Shown here in pieces: positions 9,225 to 17,318 of a DNA stretch of 64,000 bases. This DNA is from Kitasatospora sp. NA04385. GTDB taxonomy: Bacteria; Actinomycetota; Actinomycetes; Streptomycetales; Streptomycetaceae. The stretch spans positions 6,667,092-6,731,091 of the forward strand of contig NZ_CP054919.1 of NCBI RefSeq assembly GCF_013364235.1, given 5' to 3'. Made by a program: the position numbers and the translations under genes. Under the pieces are notes generated by a model. The model was not told the DNA's origin. It was given only the letters and a program-made list of their open reading frames with translations, and searched no databases. Position 1 is the first letter of the stretch, and each line of letters starts with the position of its first letter.

Positions 9225-9821
9225 TCAGCGGCTGATCGAGAGGGCGAAGGGCGTGAACCCGCTGGAGCGGATGACGTGCGGGACGAACAGGATCGCGGCC
9301 TCGGTGGCGCGGGCGGTCTCGATGCCGCCGAGGTCGGTGATCCAGTCCTGCTGCCAGCCGAGGTCGGTGAGCAGTGCGCGGACGGCCTGCTTGGCCCGGG
9401 GGTCGTCGCCGGAGAGGAAGGCGGTGGGCGCCTGGGCGAGGGCGGCGGGGGCGGTCATCACCGGGAAGAGCATCGTGTTGAGCGTCTTGACGACGTGCGT
9501 TCCGGGGAGCGCCTCCTGGAGCCGCTCGGCCAGGCTGGAGCCGGGGTAGACCAGGTCGGCGGGCAGTCCGTCCGGTCCGTCGGTGGTGGCGTTGGAGACG
9601 TCGACGAGGATCTTGCCGCGCAGTTCCCCGCGCAGGGCGGTGAGCCGCTCCAGCGAGCCGGCGCCGGGGGTGGCGTTGATGACGACCTCGGCGGTGCGGG
9701 CGGCGTCGGCGGCGGCGCCCGGCGCGCGGTCCACCGCGGTCACCCGGTGGCCCGCCCGGACGAGGGCCCGGGCGAGGTTGCCGCCGACGCGGCCGTTTCC
9801 GAGAACGGCGATCGTGGTCAT
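9225..9821 (-). CDS. NAD(P)-binding oxidoreductase, F420-dependent NADP reductase-like
   Basis: A 198-residue single-domain Rossmann protein beginning MTTIAVLGNGRVGGNLARAL, the glycine-rich dinucleotide site of the NADP-oxidoreductase coenzyme F420-dependent family (COG2085-like). Later segments (ADLVYPGSSLAERL and HVVKTLNTMLFPV) follow the same family pattern. The in-frame region upstream of 9821 is a shadow of the phosphatase gene, so the ATG at 9821 was chosen; AAGGGAACC precedes it. It lies 41 nt downstream of the phosphatase-like gene in the same direction and is probably co-transcribed. Substrate unknown. A second, more typical member of the family is at 52214-52876. Confidence 0.72.
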   Translation of the reverse strand: MTTIAVLGNGRVGGNLARALVRAGHRVTAVDRAPGAAADAARTAEVVINATPGAGSLERLTALRGELRGKILVDVSNATTDGPDGLPADLVYPGSSLAERLQEALPGTHVVKTLNTMLFPVMTAPAALAQAPTAFLSGDDPRAKQAVRALLTDLGWQQDWITDLGGIETARATEAAILFVPHVIRSSGFTPFALSISR

Positions 9822-9862
9822 GGGATTCGGTTCCCTTCGGGGGTGCGGACGGTGGCGCGGGG

Positions 9863-10711
9863 TCAGCGGGAGAGCGTGGTGACGGCCGGGGCATGGACGC
9901 CGGGCGCGGCGGCCAGGAAGCTGTCGCTCTCCGGGGTCCAGGGGCGGCCCTCGGCGTCGGAGACCTGCCCGCCCGCCTCGGTGACGAGCAGCGCCCCGGG
10001 CAGCAGGTCGGCGCGGGCACCGGCGAACTGCCAGAAGGCGTCGATCCGGCCGGCGGCCACGTTCAGCAGGTGCAGGGTCGCGGGCACGGAGGTGCGCACC
10101 ACGAGCGCGTCGAGCAGCATCGCGGTGATCGCGGAGCCGGTGCGCCGCACGACCTCTTCGTCCTCGTCCGGCCTGGCCTGGCTGGTGGCCACCAGGCTCA
10201 GGCCGAGGTCGGTGGTCCGGGACACCTTTAGCGGGCGGCCGTCCAGGTGGGCGCCCGCGCCGGTGAGCGCGGTGTAGGTCTCGCCGGTCAGCGGCAGGTG
10301 GACCGCGGTGAGCACCGGCCGGTTGTCGCGCACGAGGGTGGCGGTCACCGCCCAATCGGGCAGGGCGTGCAGGTGGTTGACGTTGCCTTCGGCCGGGTCC
10401 ACGACCCACCACTCGCCGGGGGGCAGGGCTCCGCCCGCGAGTTCGTCCGCCACGAAGCGGGCGTCCGGGCGGAGGCGGGCGAGGGCGGGGCGCAGGACCT
10501 CCAGGACCGCGGCGTCGTTGGCGGCCAGCGCGTCCATCAGCTCCGCGCGGGTCCGGTGCGGGACCACGTCGCCGAAGCGCTCCCGCAGCACCGCGCCCGC
10601 CGCGCGCACGGCGTCGGCGGTCCGGGCCAGCAGGTCGGCGCCGGGTGCGGTGCCGGTGGGCACGGCGTCGGTGGGTGCGGCGGTTTCGGCCGTCCGGATC
10701 GGCTCGGACAT
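9863..10711 (-). CDS. Inositol-monophosphatase-like protein with altered metal motif
   Basis: A 282-residue member of the inositol monophosphatase superfamily (lithium-sensitive, Mg-dependent phosphatases). The start at 10711 has AGGAG at a good distance. The usual DPxDGT motif reads DPAEGN (in WWVVDPAEGNVNHLH), so the second metal Asp is Glu and the Thr is Asn. The preceding acidic residue is kept (VADE) and the C-terminal metal Asp seems kept in RADLLPGALLVTEAGG. It may be an active variant or have changed substrate. First gene of a two-gene unit with the Rossmann protein; a promoter-like pair lies 74 nt upstream. The canonical homologue at 38319-39125 offers a comparison. Confidence 0.7.
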   Translation of the reverse strand: MSEPIRTAETAAPTDAVPTGTAPGADLLARTADAVRAAGAVLRERFGDVVPHRTRAELMDALAANDAAVLEVLRPALARLRPDARFVADELAGGALPPGEWWVVDPAEGNVNHLHALPDWAVTATLVRDNRPVLTAVHLPLTGETYTALTGAGAHLDGRPLKVSRTTDLGLSLVATSQARPDEDEEVVRRTGSAITAMLLDALVVRTSVPATLHLLNVAAGRIDAFWQFAGARADLLPGALLVTEAGGQVSDAEGRPWTPESDSFLAAAPGVHAPAVTTLSR

Positions 10712-10784
10712 GGCGGTGCTCCTGTCTGTGGAGGGGGGATCAAGCGGATCGGGCGAACCGTGCTCCGTTCTCGCCTGCGTTTCG

Positions 10785-10813
10785 AAGGTAGAGGGGCCGA
10801 TCGTTAACCTCAA
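10785..10813 (-). promoter_or_regulatory. Promoter-like -35/-10 pair for the phosphatase-like operon
   Basis: Read on the minus strand, TTGAGG (10813-10808) and TACCTT (10790-10785) are separated by exactly 17 nt. The leader to the ATG at 10711 would be about 65 nt. Good match to the vegetative (HrdB-type) consensus. Confidence 0.5.
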
Positions 10814-10895
10814 GTGCATGTTGTTCACTGCTGGGATGACTCCCGTGCAATTGAACGTGCCGCCTTCCCGCGCCGCCCGGTGAGCCCCCGGAGCA

Positions 10896-11816
10896 CTACC
10901 GGCCGGAGGCGTCCGGAGCGGTGAACAGGCCCCGGAGGGTCCGGGTCGCCAGGTCGAGCAGCCAGGTGTGGGCGGGGTCGTCGTCGTAGCGCCGGTGCCA
11001 GAGCAGGTAGAGCGGCACGGGTGGCAGGTCGAACGGCAACGGCAGTACGGTCAGGCCGAGTTGGTCGCGGGCCGAGCGGGTGACCGCTTCGGGGAGGGTC
11101 ACCACGACGTCGGTGTCGCGGGCGAGTTGCAGCGCGGTGTCCGTCGCGGGGGCGGAGACGGTGACGCGGCGCTCGTGGCCGAGGGCGGCGACGGCCTCGT
11201 CGACCCGGTCGCGCAGGCTCCCGCGCCGGGAGACGGTCACGTGCTCGGCCGCCGCGTACCTCGCGACGGTCACCGGCCCCTCGGTGAGCGGGTGGCCCGC
11301 CCGGACCGCGAGGACGATCCGGTCCCGGCCGATGAGGCGGTGCCGGATGTCGGGCTGGGACGGCGGCGCGGCACTGGAGGCCACGTCGACCTCCCCGCGA
11401 CGCAGCTCGGGGGTGTCGTGGCCGGGCTCGACCGTGAGCCGGATCTTCGCCTTCGGGGCCTGGCGGTGCATCGCGGCGACGAGGGCGGTCCCGCAGGCGG
11501 TGGTGAGGGCGTCGTGCAGGCGGACGGTGAACACCCGCTCCAGCCCGGCCAGGTCGAGGTCCGTACGGGCGGACAGCAGTTGGTGGGCCTGCTGCACCAG
11601 GACGTGGACCTCGGTGCGCATGGCCAGGGCGCGCGGGGTGGGCGTCATGTGCCGTCCGGTGCGGACCAGGATCTGGTCGCCGGTGGCCTTGCGGATGCGG
11701 CCCAGCGAGCGGCTCATCGCCGGCGCGGTGACGTGCAGCCGCTCCGCGGCCCCGGCCACGCTGCCCTCCTCCAGCAGCGCGTCCAGGGCCGTGAGCAGGT
11801 TCAAGTCCAGTTGCAT
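10896..11816 (-). CDS. LysR-family transcriptional regulator
   Basis: A 306-residue LysR-type regulator. The N-terminal winged helix is clear: LNLLTALDALLEEGSVAGAAERLHVT then SRSLGRIR, and FLVR replaced by ILVRTGRHMTPTPRAL. A substrate-binding domain follows from about residue 90 (FTVRLHDALTTACGTALV, then VASSAAPPSQPDIRH). The ATG at 11816 begins MQLDLNLL, the usual LysR start; the frame further upstream has no family match. It is divergent from the short-chain dehydrogenase gene at 12006, and a 20-bp palindrome lies between them, so it probably controls that gene and itself. Effector unknown. Confidence 0.85.
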   Translation of the reverse strand: MQLDLNLLTALDALLEEGSVAGAAERLHVTAPAMSRSLGRIRKATGDQILVRTGRHMTPTPRALAMRTEVHVLVQQAHQLLSARTDLDLAGLERVFTVRLHDALTTACGTALVAAMHRQAPKAKIRLTVEPGHDTPELRRGEVDVASSAAPPSQPDIRHRLIGRDRIVLAVRAGHPLTEGPVTVARYAAAEHVTVSRRGSLRDRVDEAVAALGHERRVTVSAPATDTALQLARDTDVVVTLPEAVTRSARDQLGLTVLPLPFDLPPVPLYLLWHRRYDDDPAHTWLLDLATRTLRGLFTAPDASGR

Positions 11817-11950
11817 GGCGGTGACTATACGAGCGGGGATCATGCGCCTGCCGTGAGGCTCCGCCCGCCCGGCGGCGCCCGGGGCGGGCGGGGCCGTCGG
11901 GTGGCCAATTCGGCTCGGCGGGAAGGTGGTTGTGGCCGTCCTCGCCCCTG

Positions 11951-11970
11951 TGCTTTGATCGATCAAAGCA
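11951..11970. promoter_or_regulatory. Perfect 20-bp palindrome between LysR and SDR genes
   Basis: TGCTTTGATCGATCAAAGCA is identical to its own reverse complement over all 20 bases and is centred 45 nt upstream of the SDR start and 144 nt from the LysR start. It contains a T-N11-A type core, the loose LysR box. In this GC-rich background a perfect AT-rich palindrome of this length is very unlikely by chance; it is the best candidate for the LysR operator. Confidence 0.7.
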
Positions 11971-12005
11971 TCGGGGATCCTCCCTCGCCGTCCGAGAGGC
12001 GCACC

Positions 12006-12827
12006 ATGCCCGCAGCAGTCATCACCGGAGGGACGGACGGCATCGGCCGCGCCCTCGCCGACACCTACCTGGACCGGGGGTACGACGTCCTGGTGATCGG
12101 CACCAACGAGGCCAAGGGCGAGGCGTTCCTGAGCGCCGCGGCCGGGCGCGGCACCGCCGGGCGGCCCCGCTTCCTCACCGCCGACCTCGGCCTGGTCGCC
12201 GAGAACCGCCGGATCGCCGCCCGGATCGCCGAGCTGCACCCCGTCCTCGACCTGCTGGTCCTCGGCGCCCGCTACCACCGCTCCACCCGGGCCGAGACCG
12301 CCGACGGCTTCGAGGGCAACTTCGCGCTCCACTACCTCAGCCGCTACCTGCTCGGCCACGGCACGGCCGAACTGCTCCGCCGTGCCGACCACCCGACCGT
12401 CCTCAACTTCGGCGGCTCCGGTCAGACCGGACCGGTCCGCTGGCACGACCTGCAACTGCGCCAGGACTATCCCGGCACCGGCGCGCTCGGCCACGGCGGC
12501 TCGCTCTGCGACCTGCTCGGCACGCACTTCGCCGAACTCCACCCCGACGTCCACTACGTGCTCAACCACCCCGGGGTGGTGGCCACCAGCTTCGCCGGTG
12601 AGTACGACCCGGCGACCGCCGCGCACGTCGACCGGCTGCGGGTCCTCGGCAAGCCGGTCTCGGCGGCCGTCGCCCAGATCCTGCCCCACCTCGACTCCCC
12701 GGCCACCGGGCTGACCGCCGTCCTGGAGGGCCGGGAGGTGCCGACGTCCGGTCCGGCGTTCGACCCGGCGGACGGCCGACGGCTGCACGGGATCACCGAG
12801 GAGCTGCTGGCCGGTCTGCCGCGCTGA
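12006..12827 (+). CDS. Atypical short-chain dehydrogenase-like protein lacking the Tyr/Lys pair
   Basis: A 273-residue Rossmann protein starting MPAAVITGGTDGIGRAL, the TGxxxGIG cofactor site of SDRs. The ATG at 12006 is preceded by GAGAGG. The NNAG equivalent is changed to VLGARY, and where SDRs of the retinol-dehydrogenase type have SerxxTyrxxxLys I read GSGQTGPV ... GTGALGHGGSLCDLL, with no Tyr-x3-Lys. LNHPGVVATSF matches the usual NPG..T segment. So the fold and cofactor site are present but the catalytic pair is missing; it may be a regulator, binding protein or altered enzyme. Control by the divergent LysR protein is likely. Confidence 0.7.
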   Translation: MPAAVITGGTDGIGRALADTYLDRGYDVLVIGTNEAKGEAFLSAAAGRGTAGRPRFLTADLGLVAENRRIAARIAELHPVLDLLVLGARYHRSTRAETADGFEGNFALHYLSRYLLGHGTAELLRRADHPTVLNFGGSGQTGPVRWHDLQLRQDYPGTGALGHGGSLCDLLGTHFAELHPDVHYVLNHPGVVATSFAGEYDPATAAHVDRLRVLGKPVSAAVAQILPHLDSPATGLTAVLEGREVPTSGPAFDPADGRRLHGITEELLAGLPR

Positions 12828-12884
12828 CGCTCCGGCGGGGCGGACCGGCCGTGGGAGGACGGGTCGGACGGGTCGGACGGCGGG

Positions 12885-13826
12885 TCAGGCGGCGGGCGTC
12901 CGCAGTTCGGAGCGGGCCAGGGCCGTCACCGACAGCAGCAGTACCGCCGTGCCCAGCAGCGCCGCCGGGGTCAGCGGCTCGTCCAGCACCGCCGCGGCGA
13001 ACACGGTGGCGCTGAGCGGTTCGATCAGCGCCACCACCGAGGCCGTCGCCGCCCGGATCACCGCCGCGCCCGCGAAGTACAGCGCGTACGCCAGCGCGGT
13101 CGGCACGGTGGCCAGGTAGCCGAGCAGCAGCAGGGTCGAGGGCAGCGCGCCGGTGGACGGCAGCGCGCCCTCGGCCAGCGCGAACGGGAACAGGCACACC
13201 GCGCACACCCCGAACGACCACAGGGTGGTGAGCGCCGGGTCGTCGGCGGCGCCGGTGCGCGCGGCCCGGTGGCGGGTGGCCACGGTGATCGACGCGTAGC
13301 CCGCCGCCGAGGCCAGCGCCCAGCCCAGGCCCGCCGGTTCGACCCCGCCCGAGCCGCCGCCGCCCAGCACCAGCACGCCCAGGCCGAGCACCGCCCCGGC
13401 CACCGCGGCCAGCCCGGCCCGGCCCAGCCGCTCGTTCATCAGCAGCCGCCCGCCGAGCGCCACCAGCACCGGCGCCGACCCCAGCGTCACCACGGTGGCC
13501 ACGGCCAGCCCGGTGTGCCGGACGGCCAGGAAGTACGCGGCCTGGAACAGCGTCAGCCCCAGGCCGTTGAGCAGGATTCGCCCGGCGGCGGGGCGCCGCG
13601 CCGGGCGGCCCTCGGCGAAGGGGCGCCCCTTGGTGAACGGGCGCAGTGCCAGCAGCACCGCCGCGCCGCCGACCGAGCGCCAGAAGGTCAGCGCGAGCGG
13701 GCCCAGGCCGCTGCGCTGGAACAGCAGCGCGGCCGCCGCCCCGGCGGTGCCCCAGGCGGTGGCGGCGAGGGCGACGTACAGCAGGCCCCGCCGCGCGGGC
13801 AGGGCGGAGGAATGCAACGAGAACAC
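12885..13826 (-). CDS. DMT-superfamily (EamA) transporter
   Basis: A 313-residue membrane protein with ten hydrophobic helices in two EamA repeats, e.g. LLYVALAATAWGTAGAAAA at the start of the first half and LGWALASAAGYASITVATRH at the start of the second. EamA members usually export amino acids or other small metabolites; the substrate here is unknown. The start is GTG at 13826. It is convergent with the SDR gene and separated from it by 57 nt of G-rich DNA with a doubled GGGTCGGAC unit. No regulatory partner is evident. Confidence 0.8.
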   Translation of the reverse strand: MFSLHSSALPARRGLLYVALAATAWGTAGAAAALLFQRSGLGPLALTFWRSVGGAAVLLALRPFTKGRPFAEGRPARRPAAGRILLNGLGLTLFQAAYFLAVRHTGLAVATVVTLGSAPVLVALGGRLLMNERLGRAGLAAVAGAVLGLGVLVLGGGGSGGVEPAGLGWALASAAGYASITVATRHRAARTGAADDPALTTLWSFGVCAVCLFPFALAEGALPSTGALPSTLLLLGYLATVPTALAYALYFAGAAVIRAATASVVALIEPLSATVFAAAVLDEPLTPAALLGTAVLLLSVTALARSELRTPAA

Positions 13827-14007
13827 GGGTGGACTCCCGGAAAGCCGTCATGGTCGGTGGGCTGCGGAAGCGGGCAGCACCGACCGGCCCGGGGCGGACG
13901 TCCACGGAGGGGACGGGCCCGGGCGGGCTCAGGAAGTGGCCGGCCGCCCGCTCAGCGAGCGGGAGGGGGCAGGACGCCGTGATGCATGCCCGCCACTGTA
14001 CGAGACA

Positions 14008-14039
14008 GGGACGGGAACGGGAACGGGTGCGGGAACGGG
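14008..14039 (+). repeat. GGGAAC hexanucleotide run
   Basis: Short imperfect tandem run of GGGAAC/GGGTGC units in the 248-nt gap between the DMT transporter start and the end of the RING/TerD gene. Apart from this I see no gene or clear signal in that gap. Confidence 0.5.
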
Positions 14040-14074
14040 CGCGGACCCGGGTCGGCGGGCCCGGGCCCGGGCGC

Positions 14075-16771
14075 TCACCGGGTCGGCGCGAGGGTGGCGA
14101 CCAGGTCGGGGGCGGTGAGGCGGCGCAGGGCGTCCGGCGCGGCGTCCAGTTGGCCCGGGTACAGGCGGTACAGCTCGCCGTGCAGGCCCGCCGCGGCGGG
14201 CAGGTCGGCCTCCAGCAGGGCGAGGAAGGCGCGCCGGCCGGCCAGCAGGTCGGGCAGCGGCCCGGTGACCGGCGGCCCGTCCGGGGCGTGCAGCAGGCGC
14301 AGCCGCTCGGCGAACCCGCCGCGCTCCTCGCCGGGTTCGCGCCGCCAGCGGCGGACGGTGCCGTCCAGGCCGCGCACCAGCACCTCGCCGGTGGTGTGGG
14401 CGGCCCGGGCGCAGGCCACGTCCCACAGGGTGGCGCGCCGGTCCGGGGCGAAGTGGTCGAGGACGTCGCCGCACAGCGCGGCCAGCTCGTCCCGGTGCCG
14501 GGCGACGCTGTGGTAGCCGCCCGCGGCCGCGGTGTTGAGGTCGGTCCAGGTGAAGCGGCGCTCCGCCAGGTCGACGACCAGCGGGACGGACACCTTGGCG
14601 TCCCCGGTCAGGTCCATCCGCTGGCGGACGGCCCGGGCCGACAGTGGACCGCCGCCCGGACGGCCGTCGTCGATCCCGGCGAAACCGGTGAACGCCTCCG
14701 GGAGCCGGTCGAAGGACACGTCGTTGTAGCTGAACACGACCATCACCGCGTAGCGCGCCCCGGCGGCCTCCAGCGCGGCGAGGTCCAGGTCGACGAACTC
14801 GCTGGCGCCCTTCGGCGGCGGGGCCGAGACGTAGTCGCCGGAGTGCACGGCCGCGCGCCGCCCGAACGTCAACTGCGTGTAGTCGCACCGGCCCCGGGCG
14901 TTCCAGTCGGCGTCGTACAGGGCCACCGACAGGTCCAGGTCGACGCGCTGGTGGTGCGGCTGCACCCAGTGCAGGAACAGCCGCAGCCGCTCGCCCGGCG
15001 GCAGCGGCAGCAGGCTGCCGCGCGGCACCGACACCAGGGCGCGGGACGCCGAGCGCTCCGCGAACGGCACCGACATGCCGGTCAACGCCTCGTCCAGCAG
15101 GGCGACTTCGGGCGGTTCGGGCAGCGTCGCGGCGGACCGCCGGAGCAGCTCGGCCTCGATCGCGGCGACCACCGGGGCGCTCAGCGCGGCCGGGACGACG
15201 GTGCCGTGGTCCTCCCGCCCGTGCGCCAACGAGACCAGTCCGCGCGGGAAGTAGAGCCGCCGCTCGCCCGCGGTGCGCGGCCCGCGCAGCCGGCCGTAGG
15301 CGCCGAGCAGCGGCCCCGGGCCGACCCGGGGCAGCGCCCGGGCGAGCGCCGCCGACAGCTCGGCGGGCGGCGGCGTGCCGGGCGCCATGATCGTGTGCAC
15401 CCGCAGCAGGTGGTGCAGGTGGCGCACCAACTCGCCCGGCCGGTGCGTGAGTTCGGCCAGCGCGCCGGGAACGTCGCCGATCGCGAGCAGGCCCTCCACC
15501 CGGGCGGCGAACCCGGTGTGCGCCACCCGGCGGCCGCGCACCCGCTCCACCCGCAGCGGCGCGGGCGGCTCGGCGAGGCCGGGGGCGGTGGTGGCGGCGT
15601 CCAGGTCGGTGCCGCGCAGCAGCGCGAACGCCGCCGCTGCGGACGGGAATCGACGGCCGAACTCGAACGGGTGCAGCAACTCGCCGACGCGCAGCCAGGG
15701 TTCGCGGTGGCGGCGGAGGTCCTCGGCCAGCGAGGCGGTCGGCAGCGCGTCCAGCACGCCCAGCAGGCCGCGGCGCAGCGGCCGCGGCAGGTTGCGCAGC
15801 CGCAGCGTCCGGGCGGTGGCCGGGAGCAGGTCCGGCTCGGCGCCCGAGTGCGCCCACAGCAGGCGCAGCACGTCGGTGGCGGTGGTGAGCCGCTCGGCCA
15901 GTACCGGCAGCGCCGACGCGCCCTGGCGGCGCAGCAGTTCGGCCAGCGCCAGCGCCTTGGTCTCGCGGACCGGGACCTCGTCGGGCAGCAGCGCCGCCAG
16001 GTCCGCCGGGGCGTGCGCGAGCAGGGTGGCCAGGTCGTCGCGGTCCTGCGGGTTCAGCGGCGTGCGGCGGGTCAGCAGGCCGGTCAGCTCGGCCAGCGCG
16101 GCCGTGGTCTCGTCCTGGTTCAGCAGCCGCAGCGGGCGCAGCACCGAGCCGCGCGGCTCCCGGGGTTCCGGGTCCCCCTTGCGCGGCGGGGCCTGCTCGC
16201 GCACGGCCGCGCGCCGGCCGCCGAACAGGAACGGGTGGACGGCCAGCGCCGTTCCGCAGGACGGGCAGTGCGGCGCGCCGTCCTGCCCGTCCAGGCAGTC
16301 CGGGCACAGCAGGTGCGCGCACGGGGCGAGCAGGCCGATGCCGACCTCCGCGCCGCGCCGCCCGCACCGGGCGCACGGCTGGTGCGGCTGGCCGCGCAGG
16401 AACGCCTGCATCCGGCGGCTGTGGTGCAGGTGCGCGATCTCCGGCACCGCGTCCGGGAAGCGGCGGAACAGCGGGGTGTGCTCGCGGTGGGTGCCCAGCA
16501 GGTGGTCGATCCGGGCGAGCAGCGCGCCGCCCAGCTCGGCCAGCCGCAGCGGCGCCAACCGGGCCAGTGCGGACCGCAGTTCGACGGTCAGCAGGTAGCC
16601 GCGGTTCGCCAGGTCGGCGTCCAGCGCGGTCAGCCCGCGCAGGCTCCACGGGTCGGCGGCGGGCAGCAGGGCGGCCGGGTCCACCGCGACGGCGGTGCGG
16701 CGGCGGAGCAGGAAGGAGCCGAGGTCGAGGTCGACACGGACGTCGAACGTCACCGGGATGGCTCGGGGCAT
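14075..16771 (-). CDS. RING-finger and TerD-like domain protein (MXAN_6230/SCO0854 type)
   Basis: An 898-residue protein. Cys133, Cys136, Cys151, His153, Cys156, Cys159, Cys169 and Cys172 have C3HC4 RING spacing, ending PCAHLLCPDC and CPSC; this zinc fold is mostly eukaryotic and E3-ligase-like. Roughly residues 600-720 resemble the TerD/stress-protein fold (DLDLSVALYDADW, HSGD, FVDLDLAALEAAGARYAVMVVFSYNDV). The middle, from about 200 to 590, is helical and Leu/Arg-rich. I recognise the arrangement as the actinomycete/myxobacterial MXAN_6230/SCO0854 family, whose function is not established. The ATG at 16771 was chosen over a GTG 90 nt upstream because the added residues are low-complexity. 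It follows a SUKH protein and a small unknown on the same strand. Confidence 0.82.
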   Translation of the reverse strand: MPRAIPVTFDVRVDLDLGSFLLRRRTAVAVDPAALLPAADPWSLRGLTALDADLANRGYLLTVELRSALARLAPLRLAELGGALLARIDHLLGTHREHTPLFRRFPDAVPEIAHLHHSRRMQAFLRGQPHQPCARCGRRGAEVGIGLLAPCAHLLCPDCLDGQDGAPHCPSCGTALAVHPFLFGGRRAAVREQAPPRKGDPEPREPRGSVLRPLRLLNQDETTAALAELTGLLTRRTPLNPQDRDDLATLLAHAPADLAALLPDEVPVRETKALALAELLRRQGASALPVLAERLTTATDVLRLLWAHSGAEPDLLPATARTLRLRNLPRPLRRGLLGVLDALPTASLAEDLRRHREPWLRVGELLHPFEFGRRFPSAAAAFALLRGTDLDAATTAPGLAEPPAPLRVERVRGRRVAHTGFAARVEGLLAIGDVPGALAELTHRPGELVRHLHHLLRVHTIMAPGTPPPAELSAALARALPRVGPGPLLGAYGRLRGPRTAGERRLYFPRGLVSLAHGREDHGTVVPAALSAPVVAAIEAELLRRSAATLPEPPEVALLDEALTGMSVPFAERSASRALVSVPRGSLLPLPPGERLRLFLHWVQPHHQRVDLDLSVALYDADWNARGRCDYTQLTFGRRAAVHSGDYVSAPPPKGASEFVDLDLAALEAAGARYAVMVVFSYNDVSFDRLPEAFTGFAGIDDGRPGGGPLSARAVRQRMDLTGDAKVSVPLVVDLAERRFTWTDLNTAAAGGYHSVARHRDELAALCGDVLDHFAPDRRATLWDVACARAAHTTGEVLVRGLDGTVRRWRREPGEERGGFAERLRLLHAPDGPPVTGPLPDLLAGRRAFLALLEADLPAAAGLHGELYRLYPGQLDAAPDALRRLTAPDLVATLAPTR

Positions 16772-16919
16772 GCGGAAGGAACCCCCGGGGGAGGCGGAAG
16801 ACGAAGGAGCGGGCGGAGAGGGGGCGCGCTGGTTCTTTTCGGAAAAGGGAGAAGGAAGCACGCCGCGGAGCCGCCCGCGACCGCCACCCTAGGGCCGACG
16901 CGCGGCGCGCACCAACGAA

Positions 16920-17312
16920 TTAACCGGCCGTCGGCTCCGGGGCCGGACCGGCCGCCGCGTCGAACAGCTCCCAGCCGTCGACCTCCACCACCCCGGGCCG
17001 CCCGGGGGGCCAACCGCGGGCGAGCGCCGCCTCCAGCAGCGCCCGGACGGTGCCCGGCTCGTGCAGGTTCAGCCACCGCCCGCCGGTGCCGACCGACCCG
17101 GAGGGCGTCCACCCGTCCGGGACCAGCCGGTCGGGCCCGGGGCGGAAGACGAGCCGGAGCCGGTTCGACCGCCCTTCGGGACACAGCGACAGGGTCTCCG
17201 CGCAGCCCGGACCGCCGCGCGGGGACGGGTCGTGCCGGTGCCCCACCCGCCACCGGTAGCGGTGGCCGTCGGGAGTGACGAGCAGGCGCAGGGCGCGGTC
17301 GCGGCGGGGCAC
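16920..17312 (-). CDS. Hypothetical protein, 130 aa
   Basis: A small soluble protein that I do not recognise. It starts with GTG at 17312, with GGGAGGG about 10 nt before it, only 6 nt after the stop of the SUKH-like gene, so the two are almost surely co-transcribed. Visible features are an N-terminal RALRLLVTPDGHRYRWRVGH, a basic middle, and RALLEAALARGWPPGRPGVVEVDGWELFD near the C-terminus, a pattern suggesting a small alpha/beta domain. It ends 148 nt before the RING/TerD start. A role linked to the SUKH protein is inferred from spacing only. Confidence 0.6.
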   Translation of the reverse strand: MPRRDRALRLLVTPDGHRYRWRVGHRHDPSPRGGPGCAETLSLCPEGRSNRLRLVFRPGPDRLVPDGWTPSGSVGTGGRWLNLHEPGTVRALLEAALARGWPPGRPGVVEVDGWELFDAAAGPAPEPTAG

Positions 17313-17318
17313 CGGGAC

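Noticed and set aside
16772..16861. 30-residue N-terminal extension of the RING/TerD protein from GTG 16861
   Set aside because: Ser/Pro-rich, no ribosome binding site, and MPRAIPVTF at 16771 looks like a natural start.
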